A stretch of DNA of 64,000 nt from Halalkalibacillus halophilus DSM 18494 (GCF_000423105.1 NZ_AUHI01000007.1:62001-126000), one strand, 5' to 3'; positions 35,512 through 45,729 are shown, counted from the stretch's first letter. The notes: a model not told the origin generated them from the sequence alone. Program-made: numbers and translations.

Positions 35512-36012
35512 TTATTCTTCATTTCTTGATTGTAATTTTGTTAAATAAGATGGGCCATCAATAAACGATGGTTTCTCTCCTGAATCTGGGCCTGACTTCT
35601 GATGAGCTTTTTCAAATGCTTGGGACTCTCGCCATTTTTTAAAAGAAGCTTCGCTATCCCATTCTGTAAATACCACATACGTATTGTTTCTAGTTGGGCG
35701 AAGAATACGGATTGCTAAAAAACCTTCCTCATTTTCAATGGTTCCCGCTCGGTCTTTGAATCGTTCTTCAAATAATGGCCGTCCTTCACTTGTCACTGGA
35801 ATGTTATTTAATACGACATACCCCTCATCAGAAAGGTTGCCAACTTCATCTACAATTTCATAATGTCTAGCTTCTTCAAAAGGAGCTTCTTCTTGGCCTT
35901 CTTTAAATGCTACGGCTGTTTCCTCGCCTTCCATCACAACCACAGAGTTATCTTTAGCTTTTAATGATTTTAAATAATCATACGTTCCACTTGTAATCCA
36001 AAATTGTTTCAT
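35512..36012 (-). CDS. hmoB: Haem-degrading monooxygenase HmoB-like
   Basis: 166 residues. The C-terminal antibiotic-biosynthesis-monooxygenase (ABM) domain includes RFKDRAGTIENEEGFLAIRI, YVVFTEWDSEASFKKWRES and FEKAHQKSG (His near the C-terminus). The N-terminal extension fits B. subtilis YhgC/HmoB. Members bind and degrade haem to release iron. It is divergent from the PBP gene and close to hemEHY, the same neighbourhood as in B. subtilis. Confidence 0.87.
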   Translation of the reverse strand: MKQFWITSGTYDYLKSLKAKDNSVVVMEGEETAVAFKEGQEEAPFEEARHYEIVDEVGNLSDEGYVVLNNIPVTSEGRPLFEERFKDRAGTIENEEGFLAIRILRPTRNNTYVVFTEWDSEASFKKWRESQAFEKAHQKSGPDSGEKPSFIDGPSYLTKLQSRNEE

Positions 36013-36121
36013 ATAATCACCCTCCGTTATAGGTAAATGTTTTGTCGAAACAGGTCTATCTATATTATAATATAGGTTGGTGCTTTATACATATTTTTAA
36101 TAAACTTAATGAGGTGAAACA

Positions 36122-38278
36122 ATGGCCTTTCAGAGAAAACCCGGGAAAAGAATGCGAAAGCTGAAATGGCTTTTCATTAGTTTCATGGTATTACTTTTAC
36201 TTAGTATAATTGGATTTACAACTATTGTACTTGGAGGTCGGTTTGTTGTCGATGATAAACACTTCATCTTATCGGAATCGACAGTTTTACAAACAGAAGA
36301 CGAAGAGGAAGTAGTGAAACTATATAATGAGAACCGGACGTATGTACCTTTGGAAGCTATACCTGACCATGTTACAGACGCGTTTTTAGCTATAGAAGAC
36401 CACCGTTTTTATGATCATAGCGGGGTTGATTTTTGGGCAGTTACTAGGGCGGTGTATCGTGATGTGATCACTTGGAGTAAAGCAGAAGGAGCAAGTACGA
36501 TTACACAACAATTAGTAAAAAATGTTTCTCTTACAAACGATAAATCATGGTTACGAAAAACGAAAGAAGTCATGGGCGCAATCCATTTAGAGAGAGAGAA
36601 ATCGAAAGATGAAATATTAGAGTATTACCTGAATGAAATATATTTCGGTAATGGGGTTCATGGGGTGGAAGAAGCCGCCCAAACCTTCTTTTCAAAATCT
36701 GTTGGTGACCTTACTATTTCAGAGGGGGCGATGCTCGCAGCAATGCCAAAAGCCCCGAATTATTATTCTCCTCTAGCAGATGAGGAACGCGCATTGGAAA
36801 GAAGAAATGTCGTACTTTCAAGAATGTATGACTTAGAAATGATTGATGCGGAAAAGATGCACCAAGAACGTGGGAAAACGCTTGGCTTAAATTATGGAGA
36901 AAATGAAAAGAATCCATGGCTTAATAGCTATGTCGACCTTGTTTTAGATGAACTAGAAGAAAGCTTTCATTTGAGTCGGGAAGAAATTTATAACGGTGGC
37001 TATGAGATTACCGTCGCCTTAGATCTTGAAGCACAAGAGACAGTTCATGAAGAAATGCAACAGGATGAGTATTTTCTTGGGTCGCAAGAAAATGTTGAAG
37101 GAGCAGTGGTCATGCTTGATCAACAAACAGGAGCTATAAAGGCAGCTTTGGGTGGGCGTTCCTACCAGCGTGGGGACTTAAACAGAATTAACGTTAAACG
37201 GCAGCCCGGCTCTACTTTAAAACCGTTTGTCGTATATGGTCCGGCTATGGACGAGGATTTGTATCGTCCACATGACCTCCTACAAGATGAGTTGGTCTCT
37301 TATGACGACTACACTCCTAAAAACTTTGATGGTCAGTATGATGGTGAAGTTACGATGTATGACGCTCTCAGGCTTTCAAAGAATGCTCCTGCTGTAGCCG
37401 TGATGGATGAAATGGGAGTTGCAACTGGTAAGGGGTATATCAATCGAGCGGGAATTGATTTTGAGGACGACGGACTTTCCGTTGCATTAGGTGGCTTGAA
37501 TGAAGGGCTAACACCTTTAGAATTAGCATCTTTGTATCGGACATTATATGATGGTGGAATTTACAAAGAGCCATATGCTATTTCTCAAGTGAGTGATCGG
37601 AACGGAGATGTTCTCGAGCAACCGGAACTTAACGAAGAACGTGTGTTTTCGGAACAAACTGCTTGGGATTTAACACGTATGTTAGAAAGTGTAGTCACAG
37701 ATGGTACAGGAAACCATGGGGAGTATAACAAGAGTTTGGCCGGTAAAACAGGTTCTACACAACATCCAAACAGAGAAGACGGAGCTCGCGATACATGGTT
37801 TGTAGGATTTAATCCAGCCTATACGATTGCTACTTGGGCTGGATATGATCAAACAGATGATTCTCACTATTTAACAGGAGGTAGTGCTGCTCCCACTGCA
37901 TTATCGAAAAAAATCCTTTCAAGTTTAGATGCACAACAAGGATTTCAAACGGCCTTTGATCAACCAGAGAACGTAGACGATCTAGCAGAACCAATTGAAC
38001 TACCTAAAATTACAGACCTCCGTGCAAACATTTCATTAGGATTTCTAGACGGTTTGTTTGTAGAGCTCAGTTGGTCTGGGATTGAGGATGAACGTGTAGA
38101 ATATCATGTATACAGGGATGTCGGTGGCGAAGTGGACCGTGTGGGAGAAGTTTCAGGTCAAGAGTCATATCGAGTGAAACAAGTGAAATTCTTAGATAAT
38201 CCATCGTATTACGTTGTACCAGTAAATCCGCTCAATGCCCAAACTGGAACTGCGTCTAATCGTGACCGTGCGTTTTAG
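36122..38278 (+). CDS. pbpF: Class A penicillin-binding protein (PbpF-like)
   Basis: 718 residues. A basic N-terminus and single membrane helix (about residues 14-36) precede a GT51 glycosyltransferase with IEDHRFYDHSGVD, GASTITQQLVKN and EYYLNEIYFGNG. The transpeptidase has SxxK in RQPGSTLKPFV, SxN in LSKNAPAV and KTG in AGKTGSTQHP. A C-terminal fibronectin-III-like domain follows (FVELSWSGIEDERVEYHVYR). It polymerises and cross-links peptidoglycan. RBS GAGGTG. It sits between hmoB and hemE as in B. subtilis. Confidence 0.94.
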   Translation: MAFQRKPGKRMRKLKWLFISFMVLLLLSIIGFTTIVLGGRFVVDDKHFILSESTVLQTEDEEEVVKLYNENRTYVPLEAIPDHVTDAFLAIEDHRFYDHSGVDFWAVTRAVYRDVITWSKAEGASTITQQLVKNVSLTNDKSWLRKTKEVMGAIHLEREKSKDEILEYYLNEIYFGNGVHGVEEAAQTFFSKSVGDLTISEGAMLAAMPKAPNYYSPLADEERALERRNVVLSRMYDLEMIDAEKMHQERGKTLGLNYGENEKNPWLNSYVDLVLDELEESFHLSREEIYNGGYEITVALDLEAQETVHEEMQQDEYFLGSQENVEGAVVMLDQQTGAIKAALGGRSYQRGDLNRINVKRQPGSTLKPFVVYGPAMDEDLYRPHDLLQDELVSYDDYTPKNFDGQYDGEVTMYDALRLSKNAPAVAVMDEMGVATGKGYINRAGIDFEDDGLSVALGGLNEGLTPLELASLYRTLYDGGIYKEPYAISQVSDRNGDVLEQPELNEERVFSEQTAWDLTRMLESVVTDGTGNHGEYNKSLAGKTGSTQHPNREDGARDTWFVGFNPAYTIATWAGYDQTDDSHYLTGGSAAPTALSKKILSSLDAQQGFQTAFDQPENVDDLAEPIELPKITDLRANISLGFLDGLFVELSWSGIEDERVEYHVYRDVGGEVDRVGEVSGQESYRVKQVKFLDNPSYYVVPVNPLNAQTGTASNRDRAF

Positions 38279-38464
38279 ATAGGCCGAATATCAAGATATC
38301 AGCAAGGTAATAAAGGACTTTAGGAATAGGGCAAATTCATGACAATTGCTTGCAAATACTATACACACTAATGGAATTCTTTTATACTTTAGACAACTTC
38401 ATAAATTTAGAATTATTATAATTTAGAACAAAAAAGTATCCCGTGGACGAAAGGTGATTTATTA

Positions 38465-39496
38465 ATGACGACGTTTAATGACACAATTTTAAAAGCTTAT
38501 AACGGAGAAAAGACAGATTACACGCCCCTATGGTTTATGCGCCAGGCTGGAAGGTCGCAACCAGAATACAATAAATTAAAAGAAAAATATTCACTGTTTG
38601 AAATTACCCATCAACCAGAACTCTGTGCATATGTAACAGAGTTACCTGTTGTGAACTATCAAACAGATGCAGCGATCTTATACAAGGATATCATGACGCC
38701 ACTGTCGCCTATGGGAGTGGATGTTGAAATTAAAAAAGGTGTCGGACCAGTCATTTATAATCCAACTCGATCCAAGGCAGATATTGAAAAATTAGATGAT
38801 CTTCAACCAGAGCAGGATATACCTTATGTACTGGAAACCATTAGAATTTTAACGGAAGAGAAACTAAATGTACCTTTAATTGGCTTTAGTGGTGCGCCAT
38901 TTACCCTTGCAAGCTATATGATTGAAGGTGGACCTTCAAAGCAATATAATAAAACGAAGGCAATGATGTATGGGGATCCGGAAACGTGGTTTGCCTTAAT
39001 GGACAAGCTTGGAGATATGATTATCACTTACACGAAAGCTCAAATTAATGCAGGTGCAAAAGCGATTCAAATTTTTGATTCGTGGGTAGGTGCAGTTAAT
39101 GCAACGGACTACCGTGTATTTATAAAGCCAGTAATGGAAAAGATTTTTAATGCATTAAAAGAAGAAAATGTACCAACCATCCTATTTGGAATCGGTGCGA
39201 ATCACTTATTATTAGAGTTTAATGACTTACCAGTTTCAACAGTAGGACTAGACTGGAGAACGTCGATTCAAGAAGCGCGAAGCTTAGGAATTAACCGTTC
39301 GTTACAAGGAAACCTCGACCCAGCAATTTTACTTGCAGACTGGGATGTTATAGAAAAACGCACAAAAGAAATACTCGACCAAGGAAAAGACGAATCAGGA
39401 TATGTATTCAACCTAGGACATGGTGTGTTTCCTGAAATTGAACCAGAAACATTGAAGCGATTAGCTTCCCTTGTCCATGAATATACAGCAAAATAA
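38465..39496 (+). CDS. hemE: Uroporphyrinogen decarboxylase
   Basis: 343 residues. Converts uroporphyrinogen III to coproporphyrinogen III. Signature [20 protein letters not shown] is at the N-terminus; [30 protein letters not shown] and [14 protein letters not shown] are intact. First of a three-gene haem operon; 19 bases separate it from hemH. ATG 38465 follows a GAAAGGTGAT site. Confidence 0.97.
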   Translation: MTTFNDTILKAYNGEKTDYTPLWFMRQAGRSQPEYNKLKEKYSLFEITHQPELCAYVTELPVVNYQTDAAILYKDIMTPLSPMGVDVEIKKGVGPVIYNPTRSKADIEKLDDLQPEQDIPYVLETIRILTEEKLNVPLIGFSGAPFTLASYMIEGGPSKQYNKTKAMMYGDPETWFALMDKLGDMIITYTKAQINAGAKAIQIFDSWVGAVNATDYRVFIKPVMEKIFNALKEENVPTILFGIGANHLLLEFNDLPVSTVGLDWRTSIQEARSLGINRSLQGNLDPAILLADWDVIEKRTKEILDQGKDESGYVFNLGHGVFPEIEPETLKRLASLVHEYTAK

Positions 39497-39515
39497 GAGG
39501 AGTTGAGGTGTAACA

Positions 39516-40445
39516 ATGACACAAAAAACAATGGGACTACTTGTAATGGCTTATGGAACACCTTACAAAGAAGAAGATTTAGAACGTTATTACACACACA
39601 TTCGTAAGGGTAGAAAACCGTCAGCGGAAGCATTAGAAGATCTTCGTAGTCGGTATGAAGCAATCGGTGGTATTTCTCCACTTGCACGGATTACCCGCGA
39701 ACAAGCAGAGGCACTAGAAGCAAAATTAAACGAAGAGCAAGATGAAATTGAGTTCAAACTATATTTAGGTTTGAAGCACATCGATCCATTTGTTGAAGAT
39801 GCAGTTGAGCAAATGGCGAAAGATGGTATTGATGAAGCTGTAAGTATTGTATTAGCGCCACATTATTCTACTTTTTCTATTAAATCTTACAATGGTCGTG
39901 CGCAAGATGAAGCAGCACGTCATGGAGTTAAACTTACTTCTGTTGTGGATTGGTATGATGAGCCAGGATTTATTGAGTATTGGGTAGAGCAAGTTAACAA
40001 AGTATATGGTCAGATGACAGAACAAGAGCGAGATAATGCTTGCTTAATCGTTTCTGCACATAGTTTACCTGAGAAAATTCTTCAAGATGGTGACCCGTAT
40101 CCACAACAATTACAGCGCACTGCTGATTTGATTGCAGAACAAGCAGGAATTGAAGACTATGAAATCGGTTGGCAAAGTGAAGGGAATACGCCTGATCCTT
40201 GGTTAGGTCCAGATGTGCAAGATTTAACGCGAGATTTATTTGAACAAAAAGGCTATTCTACATTTGTTTATGCACCAGTAGGATTTGTTTCCGATCACTT
40301 GGAAGTATTATTCGATAATGACTACGAGTGTAAGGTTGTTTGTGATGATATTCAAGCATCTTATTACCGACCAGAAATGCCGAATGCACATCCAAAATTC
40401 ATTTCTACACTTTCTAAAGTTGTACTTGATACGGTGAAGGGGTAA
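39516..40445 (+). CDS. hemH: Ferrochelatase (coproporphyrin type, Gram-positive)
   Basis: 309 residues, the short monofunctional Gram-positive form. [34 protein letters not shown], the metal-binding histidine in [26 protein letters not shown] and [16 protein letters not shown]. Firmicute enzymes insert iron into coproporphyrin III in the coproporphyrin-dependent pathway. RBS GAGGTG; six bases before hemY. Confidence 0.96.
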   Translation: MTQKTMGLLVMAYGTPYKEEDLERYYTHIRKGRKPSAEALEDLRSRYEAIGGISPLARITREQAEALEAKLNEEQDEIEFKLYLGLKHIDPFVEDAVEQMAKDGIDEAVSIVLAPHYSTFSIKSYNGRAQDEAARHGVKLTSVVDWYDEPGFIEYWVEQVNKVYGQMTEQERDNACLIVSAHSLPEKILQDGDPYPQQLQRTADLIAEQAGIEDYEIGWQSEGNTPDPWLGPDVQDLTRDLFEQKGYSTFVYAPVGFVSDHLEVLFDNDYECKVVCDDIQASYYRPEMPNAHPKFISTLSKVVLDTVKG

Positions 40446-40451
40446 TCGTCT

Positions 40452-41861
40452 ATGACGAATGAAAAAAAGCAGATTGTCATTATTGGCGGCGGGATCACAG
40501 GTCTTACCGCCGCTTTTTATTTACAAAAAAATAATGTAGATGCAGACATTACTTTAATAGAAGCTAGTGATCAGCTTGGTGGGAAAATTGACACGATTAC
40601 TAAAGAAGGCTTTACCATTGAACGCGGCCCCGATTCTTTCTTAGAACGCAAAACTACTGCTAGTACGTTAGCAGAAGATCTAGGAATTGATGGAGAGTTA
40701 GTTCGTAGTGCTACAGGAAAAGCATATATATTATCAGAAGACCGTTTACACCCCATGCCTAAAGGTGGTGTGATGGGAGTACCAACAGAAATACGTCCGT
40801 TTATATTTTCTTCTTTATTTACGTGGAAAGGAAAATTCACAGCACTTAAGGATTTTGTTGTTTCTAAAACAAAAACAGAAGAAGACTTGTCTGTAGGCTA
40901 TTTCTTTAGACGTAGAATAGGAAATGAAATGGTGGATAGAATGATTCACCCGCTAATTTCAGGAATTTATGCAGGTGATATTGATCAACTTAGCTTAAAG
41001 GCAACCTTTCCACAATTTTATGCAGTGGAACAAAAACATAAGAGCTTAATTCGTGGTTTGAAAAAGACAACACCAAAAACGCAAACTTCGGGTAAGAAAA
41101 AAGGAATGTTTTTAACACTTGAAGGCGGACTTTCAAGACTTGTTGAAAGCTTGGAAGCAGCCTTAGTAGAACCGAAAATAGTTACCAATACTGCGGTTAA
41201 ACATGTAGAAAAACATCAACAATCAAAGAAATATGATGTTTATTTTCATGGAGAGAAGGAAAAAATAACAGCTGATTATGTTATTGCTACAACTCCTCAC
41301 CATGTGACGAAGAAAATTTTCAGCCAGTATAATTTCATGCATGACCTAAGTCAAACAAAAAACACATCGGTCGCAAATGTTGCGATGGCTTTTAAAGCAG
41401 AAGCAATTAAAAACCTGCCGGATGGTACGGGTTTTGTTGTGACGAGAAAAGGGAATTACCGTATTACAGCATGTACGTGGACACATAAAAAATGGCCACA
41501 CACAACACCAGAAGGAAATGTATTGTTAAGAGCTTATGTTGGAAAGCCTGGTGATGAAGAAGTTTTAGACTTAGAAGATCAGGAAATTGCGAGTTTAGTC
41601 TTAAAAGATTTGCGTAAAATCATGCATATAACAGAAGAACCATTGTTTCATGTTGTAACGAGATGGCGAGATGCAATGCCACAATATACCGTAGGACATC
41701 TTGATCGCTTACAACAGTTAGAAGATAAGCTTCATGAACGACTGCCAGGAGTATTTTTAGTTGGGAATGCTTATCGTGGGGTTGGTTTGCCGGACTGTAT
41801 GGATCAAGCCATTCATGCAGTAGATGAAATAACGGCACTTCAAACGGCAAAAAGCACGTAG
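40452..41861 (+). CDS. hemY: Coproporphyrinogen III oxidase (CgoX; HemY/HemG family)
   Basis: 469-residue FAD enzyme. Dinucleotide fold IIGGGITGLTAAFYLQ, IERGPDSFLERK, and C-terminal FLVGNAYRGVGLPDCMDQA. It oxidises coproporphyrinogen III to coproporphyrin III with oxygen in Firmicutes, although often annotated as protoporphyrinogen oxidase. Third gene of hemEHY. RBS AAGGGGTAA overlaps the hemH end. The terminator stem begins before its stop codon. Confidence 0.96.
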   Translation: MTNEKKQIVIIGGGITGLTAAFYLQKNNVDADITLIEASDQLGGKIDTITKEGFTIERGPDSFLERKTTASTLAEDLGIDGELVRSATGKAYILSEDRLHPMPKGGVMGVPTEIRPFIFSSLFTWKGKFTALKDFVVSKTKTEEDLSVGYFFRRRIGNEMVDRMIHPLISGIYAGDIDQLSLKATFPQFYAVEQKHKSLIRGLKKTTPKTQTSGKKKGMFLTLEGGLSRLVESLEAALVEPKIVTNTAVKHVEKHQQSKKYDVYFHGEKEKITADYVIATTPHHVTKKIFSQYNFMHDLSQTKNTSVANVAMAFKAEAIKNLPDGTGFVVTRKGNYRITACTWTHKKWPHTTPEGNVLLRAYVGKPGDEEVLDLEDQEIASLVLKDLRKIMHITEEPLFHVVTRWRDAMPQYTVGHLDRLQQLEDKLHERLPGVFLVGNAYRGVGLPDCMDQAIHAVDEITALQTAKST

Positions 41862-41883
41862 AGCATTGCTCCACGTGCTTTTT
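41852..41883 (+). terminator. Terminator of hemEHY
   Basis: AAGCACGT-GAGCA / TGCTC-ACGTGCTT with one mismatch, followed by TTTTTC; overlaps the hemY stop codon. Confidence 0.8.
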
Positions 41884-41904
41884 CTTTTTCATTTCAAGTT
41901 GTCT

Positions 41905-42033
41905 TTAAAGGACAGTGTCGCATTTTTCACATTTGTTAGTGTAGCAATCCGCTTGCTCATGCATGTCTTGTTTGCAAACAGAACATTGCTTTTTCGGTAA
42001 GTTTTTAAAGAATTGAACAGGTGACATTAACAC
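41905..42033 (-). CDS. YhfH-like four-cysteine zinc-ribbon peptide
   Basis: 42 residues. FFKNLPKKQCSVCKQDMHEQ is followed by ADCYTNKCEKCDTVL, giving CxxC...CxxxxCxxC, a small zinc-ribbon layout. Length, the FFxNLPxKxC opening and location beside yhfI fit B. subtilis YhfH. Start is GTG 42033, seven bases from GGAGG; an ATG at 42027 is a less well spaced alternative. Function unknown. Confidence 0.8.
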   Translation of the reverse strand: MLMSPVQFFKNLPKKQCSVCKQDMHEQADCYTNKCEKCDTVL

Positions 42034-42148
42034 GGAAAGTCCTCCTTCAAAAGTTAGAATGAATTGCTTGTATCCTATAGTACTGTATTAATACAGATTT
42101 GCATAGGCTAATACTGTTATATAATAAAAAATGGGAAGGAAGTCGCAT

Positions 42149-42883
42149 ATGAAACTTACAGTGATTGGATCATGGGGAGCTTACCCAGCCGCAAACGCAG
42201 CAACTTCATGCTATTTATTAGAGCATAAGGATTGGAAAATATTAATCGACTTAGGAAGCGGGGCATTATCTCGACTACAACAGTATGTAACAGTAGATCA
42301 AATAAATGCAGTTGTACTATCACACTTTCATCATGACCATGTCGCAGATGTTGGATCTTTTCAGTACGCTTGTCTAATTGATCAACAATTACAAAAGCAC
42401 GAAAGAGAAGTCCCTATCTATGCAGCTCGAGATGATGATTCTGCTTTCTTAGCACTTGATCACGTAGCGACAGACGCCCGTGCTTATAAACCCGATGAAG
42501 GATTGCAAATCGGTCCATTTTCTTTTGATTTTATCCAAACGAAACACCCCAAACCATGTTACGCCATGCGTATTTCAGTAGAAGGAACAACAATCGTTTA
42601 TACTGCTGACACTTCATACTTTGCTGAACTTACTGGTTTTGCAGAAGGAGCAGACCTATTACTTGCTGAAAGTAGTTTTTATTATGGCATGGACGGTTCC
42701 GTACCGGGCCATATGACGAGTGAAGAGTGTGGAAAGTTAGCGGCTGATGCAGAGGTGCAACAATTGTGGTTAACTCACCTTCCTCATTTTGGAGATCATA
42801 AAGACTTAGTCCAAGAAGCAAAACAACATTTCCATGGAAGTGTGAAACTTGCTGAAGAAGGGTTAACCTTTCAAATAGATTAA
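42149..42883 (+). CDS. Metallo-beta-lactamase fold hydrolase YhfI-like
   Basis: 244-residue MBL-fold protein of the ribonuclease-Z-like branch. Zinc motif SHFHHDHVADVGSF, upstream D in LIDLGSGALSRLQ, TADTSYFAEL, and LTHLPHFGDH near the end. Substrate not known; RNase Z activity should not be assumed. The first ATG in frame (42131) has no RBS; ATG 42149 follows GGAAGGAAG. It sits between the YhfH-like gene and lplJ, as in B. subtilis. Confidence 0.88.
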   Translation: MKLTVIGSWGAYPAANAATSCYLLEHKDWKILIDLGSGALSRLQQYVTVDQINAVVLSHFHHDHVADVGSFQYACLIDQQLQKHEREVPIYAARDDDSAFLALDHVATDARAYKPDEGLQIGPFSFDFIQTKHPKPCYAMRISVEGTTIVYTADTSYFAELTGFAEGADLLLAESSFYYGMDGSVPGHMTSEECGKLAADAEVQQLWLTHLPHFGDHKDLVQEAKQHFHGSVKLAEEGLTFQID

Positions 42884-42960
42884 CTTTCATTGCTATTAGT
42901 TCCGCTTTTTCTTATACTTTAAAGAGAATAAAGATATATAAGCACTTGGGAGGGCAATCA

Positions 42961-43968
42961 ATGTTATATTTTATCGACAACGAAGGGATTACTGATCCTT
43001 ATATTAATCTAGCCATAGAAGAATATGCACTAAAACATCTAAACATTGACGATGACCAGCAATATTTACTTTTCTATGTAAATGGTCCATCCATTATTAT
43101 TGGTAAAAACCAAAATACGGTAGAAGAAATTAATACTGATTATGTAGATGCAAATCATATTAAAGTTGTTCGCCGCCTTTCAGGTGGTGGAGCTGTGTAT
43201 CATGATTTAGGAAATTTAAACTTCAGCTTTTTAGCGAAAGACGAAGGGAACAACTTTAGTAACTTTAAAAAATTCACGCAACCTGTTGTGGATGCGCTAC
43301 AAAATATAGGTGTAAATGCAGAATTAACTGGTAGAAATGACATAACGGCAGAGGGACGCAAAATTTCAGGTAATGCACAATTTACTACGAAGGGTCGTAT
43401 GTTTAGTCATGGGACGTTAATGTTTGACTCAGAGGTAGAAAACGTGATTCAGTCGTTACGTGTAAAATCGGAAAAGATCCGCTCTAAAGGTATTAAATCC
43501 ATTAGAAGTCGTGTTGCCAATATATCAGAATTTGTAGATGAAGAAATTGATATGGAAGCGTTTAAAGAAGTACTGTTAACGTATATTTTCGACGTGAAGA
43601 ACGTGGAGGATGTTCCAAAGTATCAATTGACCGAGGATGACTGGAAAAAAATTCACGAAATCTCGAAAGAACGCTATCAGAACTGGGATTGGAACTATGG
43701 ACGATCCCCGGGTTTCAATATTCAACATACAAAACGAATTGAAGGTGTCGGCTCTTATGACGTTCGCTTAGACGTGAAAAAAGGTGTCATTCAGGATGTG
43801 ACGATCTTCGGTGACTTCTTTGGAATAGGGGAAGTGACAGAGGTTGAGGAGAAACTTCAAGGAGTAAGATACGAGCGCGATGCAATTGTTGAAGCTTTGC
43901 GAGGTGTGGATTTACAACATTATTTAGGTAAGCTAGAAGATGAGGACTTTATTTCTTTAGTTTACTAA
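42961..43968 (+). CDS. lplJ: Lipoate-protein ligase
   Basis: 335 residues, LplA/LplJ type. The lipoyl-ligase block VVRRLSGGGAVYHDLGNLNF, the lysine region ISGNAQFTTKGRMFSHGTLM and the small accessory domain at the C-terminus are present. It attaches free lipoate to GcvH and 2-oxoacid dehydrogenases using ATP. ATG 42961 is spaced properly from GGGAGGG; a start at 42946 overlaps that site. Confidence 0.95.
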   Translation: MLYFIDNEGITDPYINLAIEEYALKHLNIDDDQQYLLFYVNGPSIIIGKNQNTVEEINTDYVDANHIKVVRRLSGGGAVYHDLGNLNFSFLAKDEGNNFSNFKKFTQPVVDALQNIGVNAELTGRNDITAEGRKISGNAQFTTKGRMFSHGTLMFDSEVENVIQSLRVKSEKIRSKGIKSIRSRVANISEFVDEEIDMEAFKEVLLTYIFDVKNVEDVPKYQLTEDDWKKIHEISKERYQNWDWNYGRSPGFNIQHTKRIEGVGSYDVRLDVKKGVIQDVTIFGDFFGIGEVTEVEEKLQGVRYERDAIVEALRGVDLQHYLGKLEDEDFISLVY

Positions 43969-43979
43969 TTGAAAGATGG

Positions 43980-44013
43980 AACGCAAAAGCTACTTAAGCT
44001 TTTGCGTTTTTTG
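43980..44013 (+). terminator. Terminator of lplJ
   Basis: Perfect 12-bp stem AACGCAAAAGCT / AGCTTTTGCGTT, loop ACTTA, T-rich tail. Confidence 0.9.
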
Positions 44014-44033
44014 TATTCTATTTGGTTATTTCC

Positions 44034-44062
44034 TTGCTCGAAACATTCAAATAATTTATAAT
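44034..44062 (+). promoter_or_regulatory. Promoter of the acyl-CoA ligase gene
   Basis: TTGCTC at 44034, 17-base spacer, perfect TATAAT at 44057. Confidence 0.65.
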
Positions 44063-44078
44063 TAACTAGACAATTAAA

Positions 44079-44096
44079 TGAATGACTATTCATTCA
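44079..44096 (+). promoter_or_regulatory. FadR operator (perfect consensus match)
   Basis: TGAATGACTATTCATTCA matches the B. subtilis FadR (TetR-type) consensus TGAATGAMTANTCATTCA at every position. It lies about 17 bases after the -10, so bound FadR would block transcription until long-chain acyl-CoA releases it. Confidence 0.88.
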
Positions 44097-44133
44097 TAGC
44101 ATTAATTAGCACGAACACCTAGGAGGTTTTTTA

Positions 44134-45675
44134 ATGAATTTAAGCGATCAGTTGTCGCTAACGGCAAGAGATCATTTGTCAAAAGCGGCGTATGTGTTTA
44201 ACGGAGAAGAAACCGATTACAAAACACTTGAAGGTTCTGTAACAAAATTTGCTTCTAGTTTACAAGACTTAGGTTACAAAAAGGGAGATCATATTGCATT
44301 GGTAGTTGGTAATACGCCACATTTTGTGATTGGTCTTTACGGGGCGCTGCGTTTAGGTTTAACTGTTATTCCTGTTAATCCAATTTACACCGCACAAGAG
44401 ATTTCTTATATTATTAATAATGGCGATGTGAAAGGTGTTATTACCCTAGACGTTCTTATGGAGAAATTTGAACAAATGGGTGAGATGATACCAGATGTGG
44501 AGAACTATATTGTTGGGGAAACGGACCCATCTTTAAGAGGTCGTGAATCTAACTTGAAAGACAAGACGTATGACTTTACTACGCTTGTACAGAAGGGAAG
44601 CCTAGAACTTGATCGACCAACTTTAAAAGAAGATGATACCGCTGTCATTTTATACACATCAGGTACAACAGGTAAACCAAAAGGTGCGATGTTAACGCAT
44701 AAAAACTTATATTCCAATGCTCGTGATACGGCTGAATATTTAGATATTAATGAGAATGACCGTGTGATTGCAGCATTACCAATGTTCCACGTGTTCTGTT
44801 TAACAGTGGCTTTAAATGCGCCATTAGTGAATGGATCAACGATTTTAATCGTTCCGAAATTCTCACCAGATGCTGTGTTCCAGGTAGCCCGCGAACAAGA
44901 GGCTACGGTGTTTGCAGGGGTTCCAACGATGTATAACTATTTATTACAGTATCCAAACGAAGAGGAGAAAGACTTTTCGAAGATTCGCCTTTGTATTTCA
45001 GGTGGTGCGTCGATGCCAGTTGCATTATTAGAGAAGTTCGAACAAAACTTTAATGTACAAGTATCTGAAGGGTACGGATTATCGGAAGCATCTCCTGTTA
45101 CATGTTTTAACCCATTAGATCGTCCGCGTAAAGCAGGATCGATTGGCACAGATATCACTAATGTAGACAATAAAGTGGTAGATGAAAATGGAGAGGAAGT
45201 ACCTAGAGGTCAAGTAGGAGAGCTTACTGTTAAAGGGCCGAATGTAATGAAAGGTTACTATAAGATGCCAGAAGAAACCAATGCTTCAATTAAAGATGGC
45301 TGGTTATTTACGGGGGACATGGCACAGCAAGATGAGGAAGGTTACTTCTACATTGTTGACCGTAAAAAGGATCTCATTCTCGTTGGTGGTTATAATGTTT
45401 ATCCGCGTGAAGTAGAAGAAGTACTATATGGACACGATCATATTACGGAAGTAGCTGTGATTGGCGTACCAGACCCTAATTTAGGAGAAGCGGTCATTGC
45501 ATTTGTCGTATCTGATGACGAGTCCGTTACTACGGAAGAGCTTCAATCTTTATGCGCAGAACAACTTGCAAAGTATAAATTACCGAAAGAAATTAACTTC
45601 TTAGACGAACTTCCAAAGAATACTACCGGAAAAATTTTAAGAAGAAGCTTACGCGATCAACTCGCATCAGAATAA
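44134..45675 (+). CDS. Long-chain fatty acid-CoA ligase (YhfL/LcfB-like)
   Basis: 513-residue acyl-adenylate-forming enzyme. AMP-binding motif LYTSGTTGKPKGAML, SEGYGLSEASPVTCFN, and the A8 hinge GWLFTGDMAQQDEEGYFYIV followed by DRKKDLILVGGYNVYPREVE; catalytic lysine in LPKNTTGKILRR. It activates fatty acids for beta-oxidation. RBS TAGGAGG. A perfect FadR operator in its promoter supports fatty-acid control and the substrate assignment. It is single-gene, bounded by a terminator. Confidence 0.95.
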   Translation: MNLSDQLSLTARDHLSKAAYVFNGEETDYKTLEGSVTKFASSLQDLGYKKGDHIALVVGNTPHFVIGLYGALRLGLTVIPVNPIYTAQEISYIINNGDVKGVITLDVLMEKFEQMGEMIPDVENYIVGETDPSLRGRESNLKDKTYDFTTLVQKGSLELDRPTLKEDDTAVILYTSGTTGKPKGAMLTHKNLYSNARDTAEYLDINENDRVIAALPMFHVFCLTVALNAPLVNGSTILIVPKFSPDAVFQVAREQEATVFAGVPTMYNYLLQYPNEEEKDFSKIRLCISGGASMPVALLEKFEQNFNVQVSEGYGLSEASPVTCFNPLDRPRKAGSIGTDITNVDNKVVDENGEEVPRGQVGELTVKGPNVMKGYYKMPEETNASIKDGWLFTGDMAQQDEEGYFYIVDRKKDLILVGGYNVYPREVEEVLYGHDHITEVAVIGVPDPNLGEAVIAFVVSDDESVTTEELQSLCAEQLAKYKLPKEINFLDELPKNTTGKILRRSLRDQLASE

Positions 45676-45694
45676 TAAAGAAAGCGATTACAGC

Positions 45695-45729
45695 ATTCCC
45701 TAGTCCGATATGGCTAGGGAATTTTTTTG
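45695..45729 (+). terminator. Terminator of the acyl-CoA ligase gene
   Basis: Perfect 9-bp stem ATTCCCTAG / CTAGGGAAT with a 10-base loop and T6 tail. Confidence 0.88.

Noticed and set aside
35166..35522. Minus-strand 118-codon open frame with IYP-like repeats
   Set aside because: It overlaps the end of liaR and reads through array B and its terminator. The apparent peptide repeat comes from TGGATAT cores at 20-21 bp, which do not keep one reading frame. No RBS.
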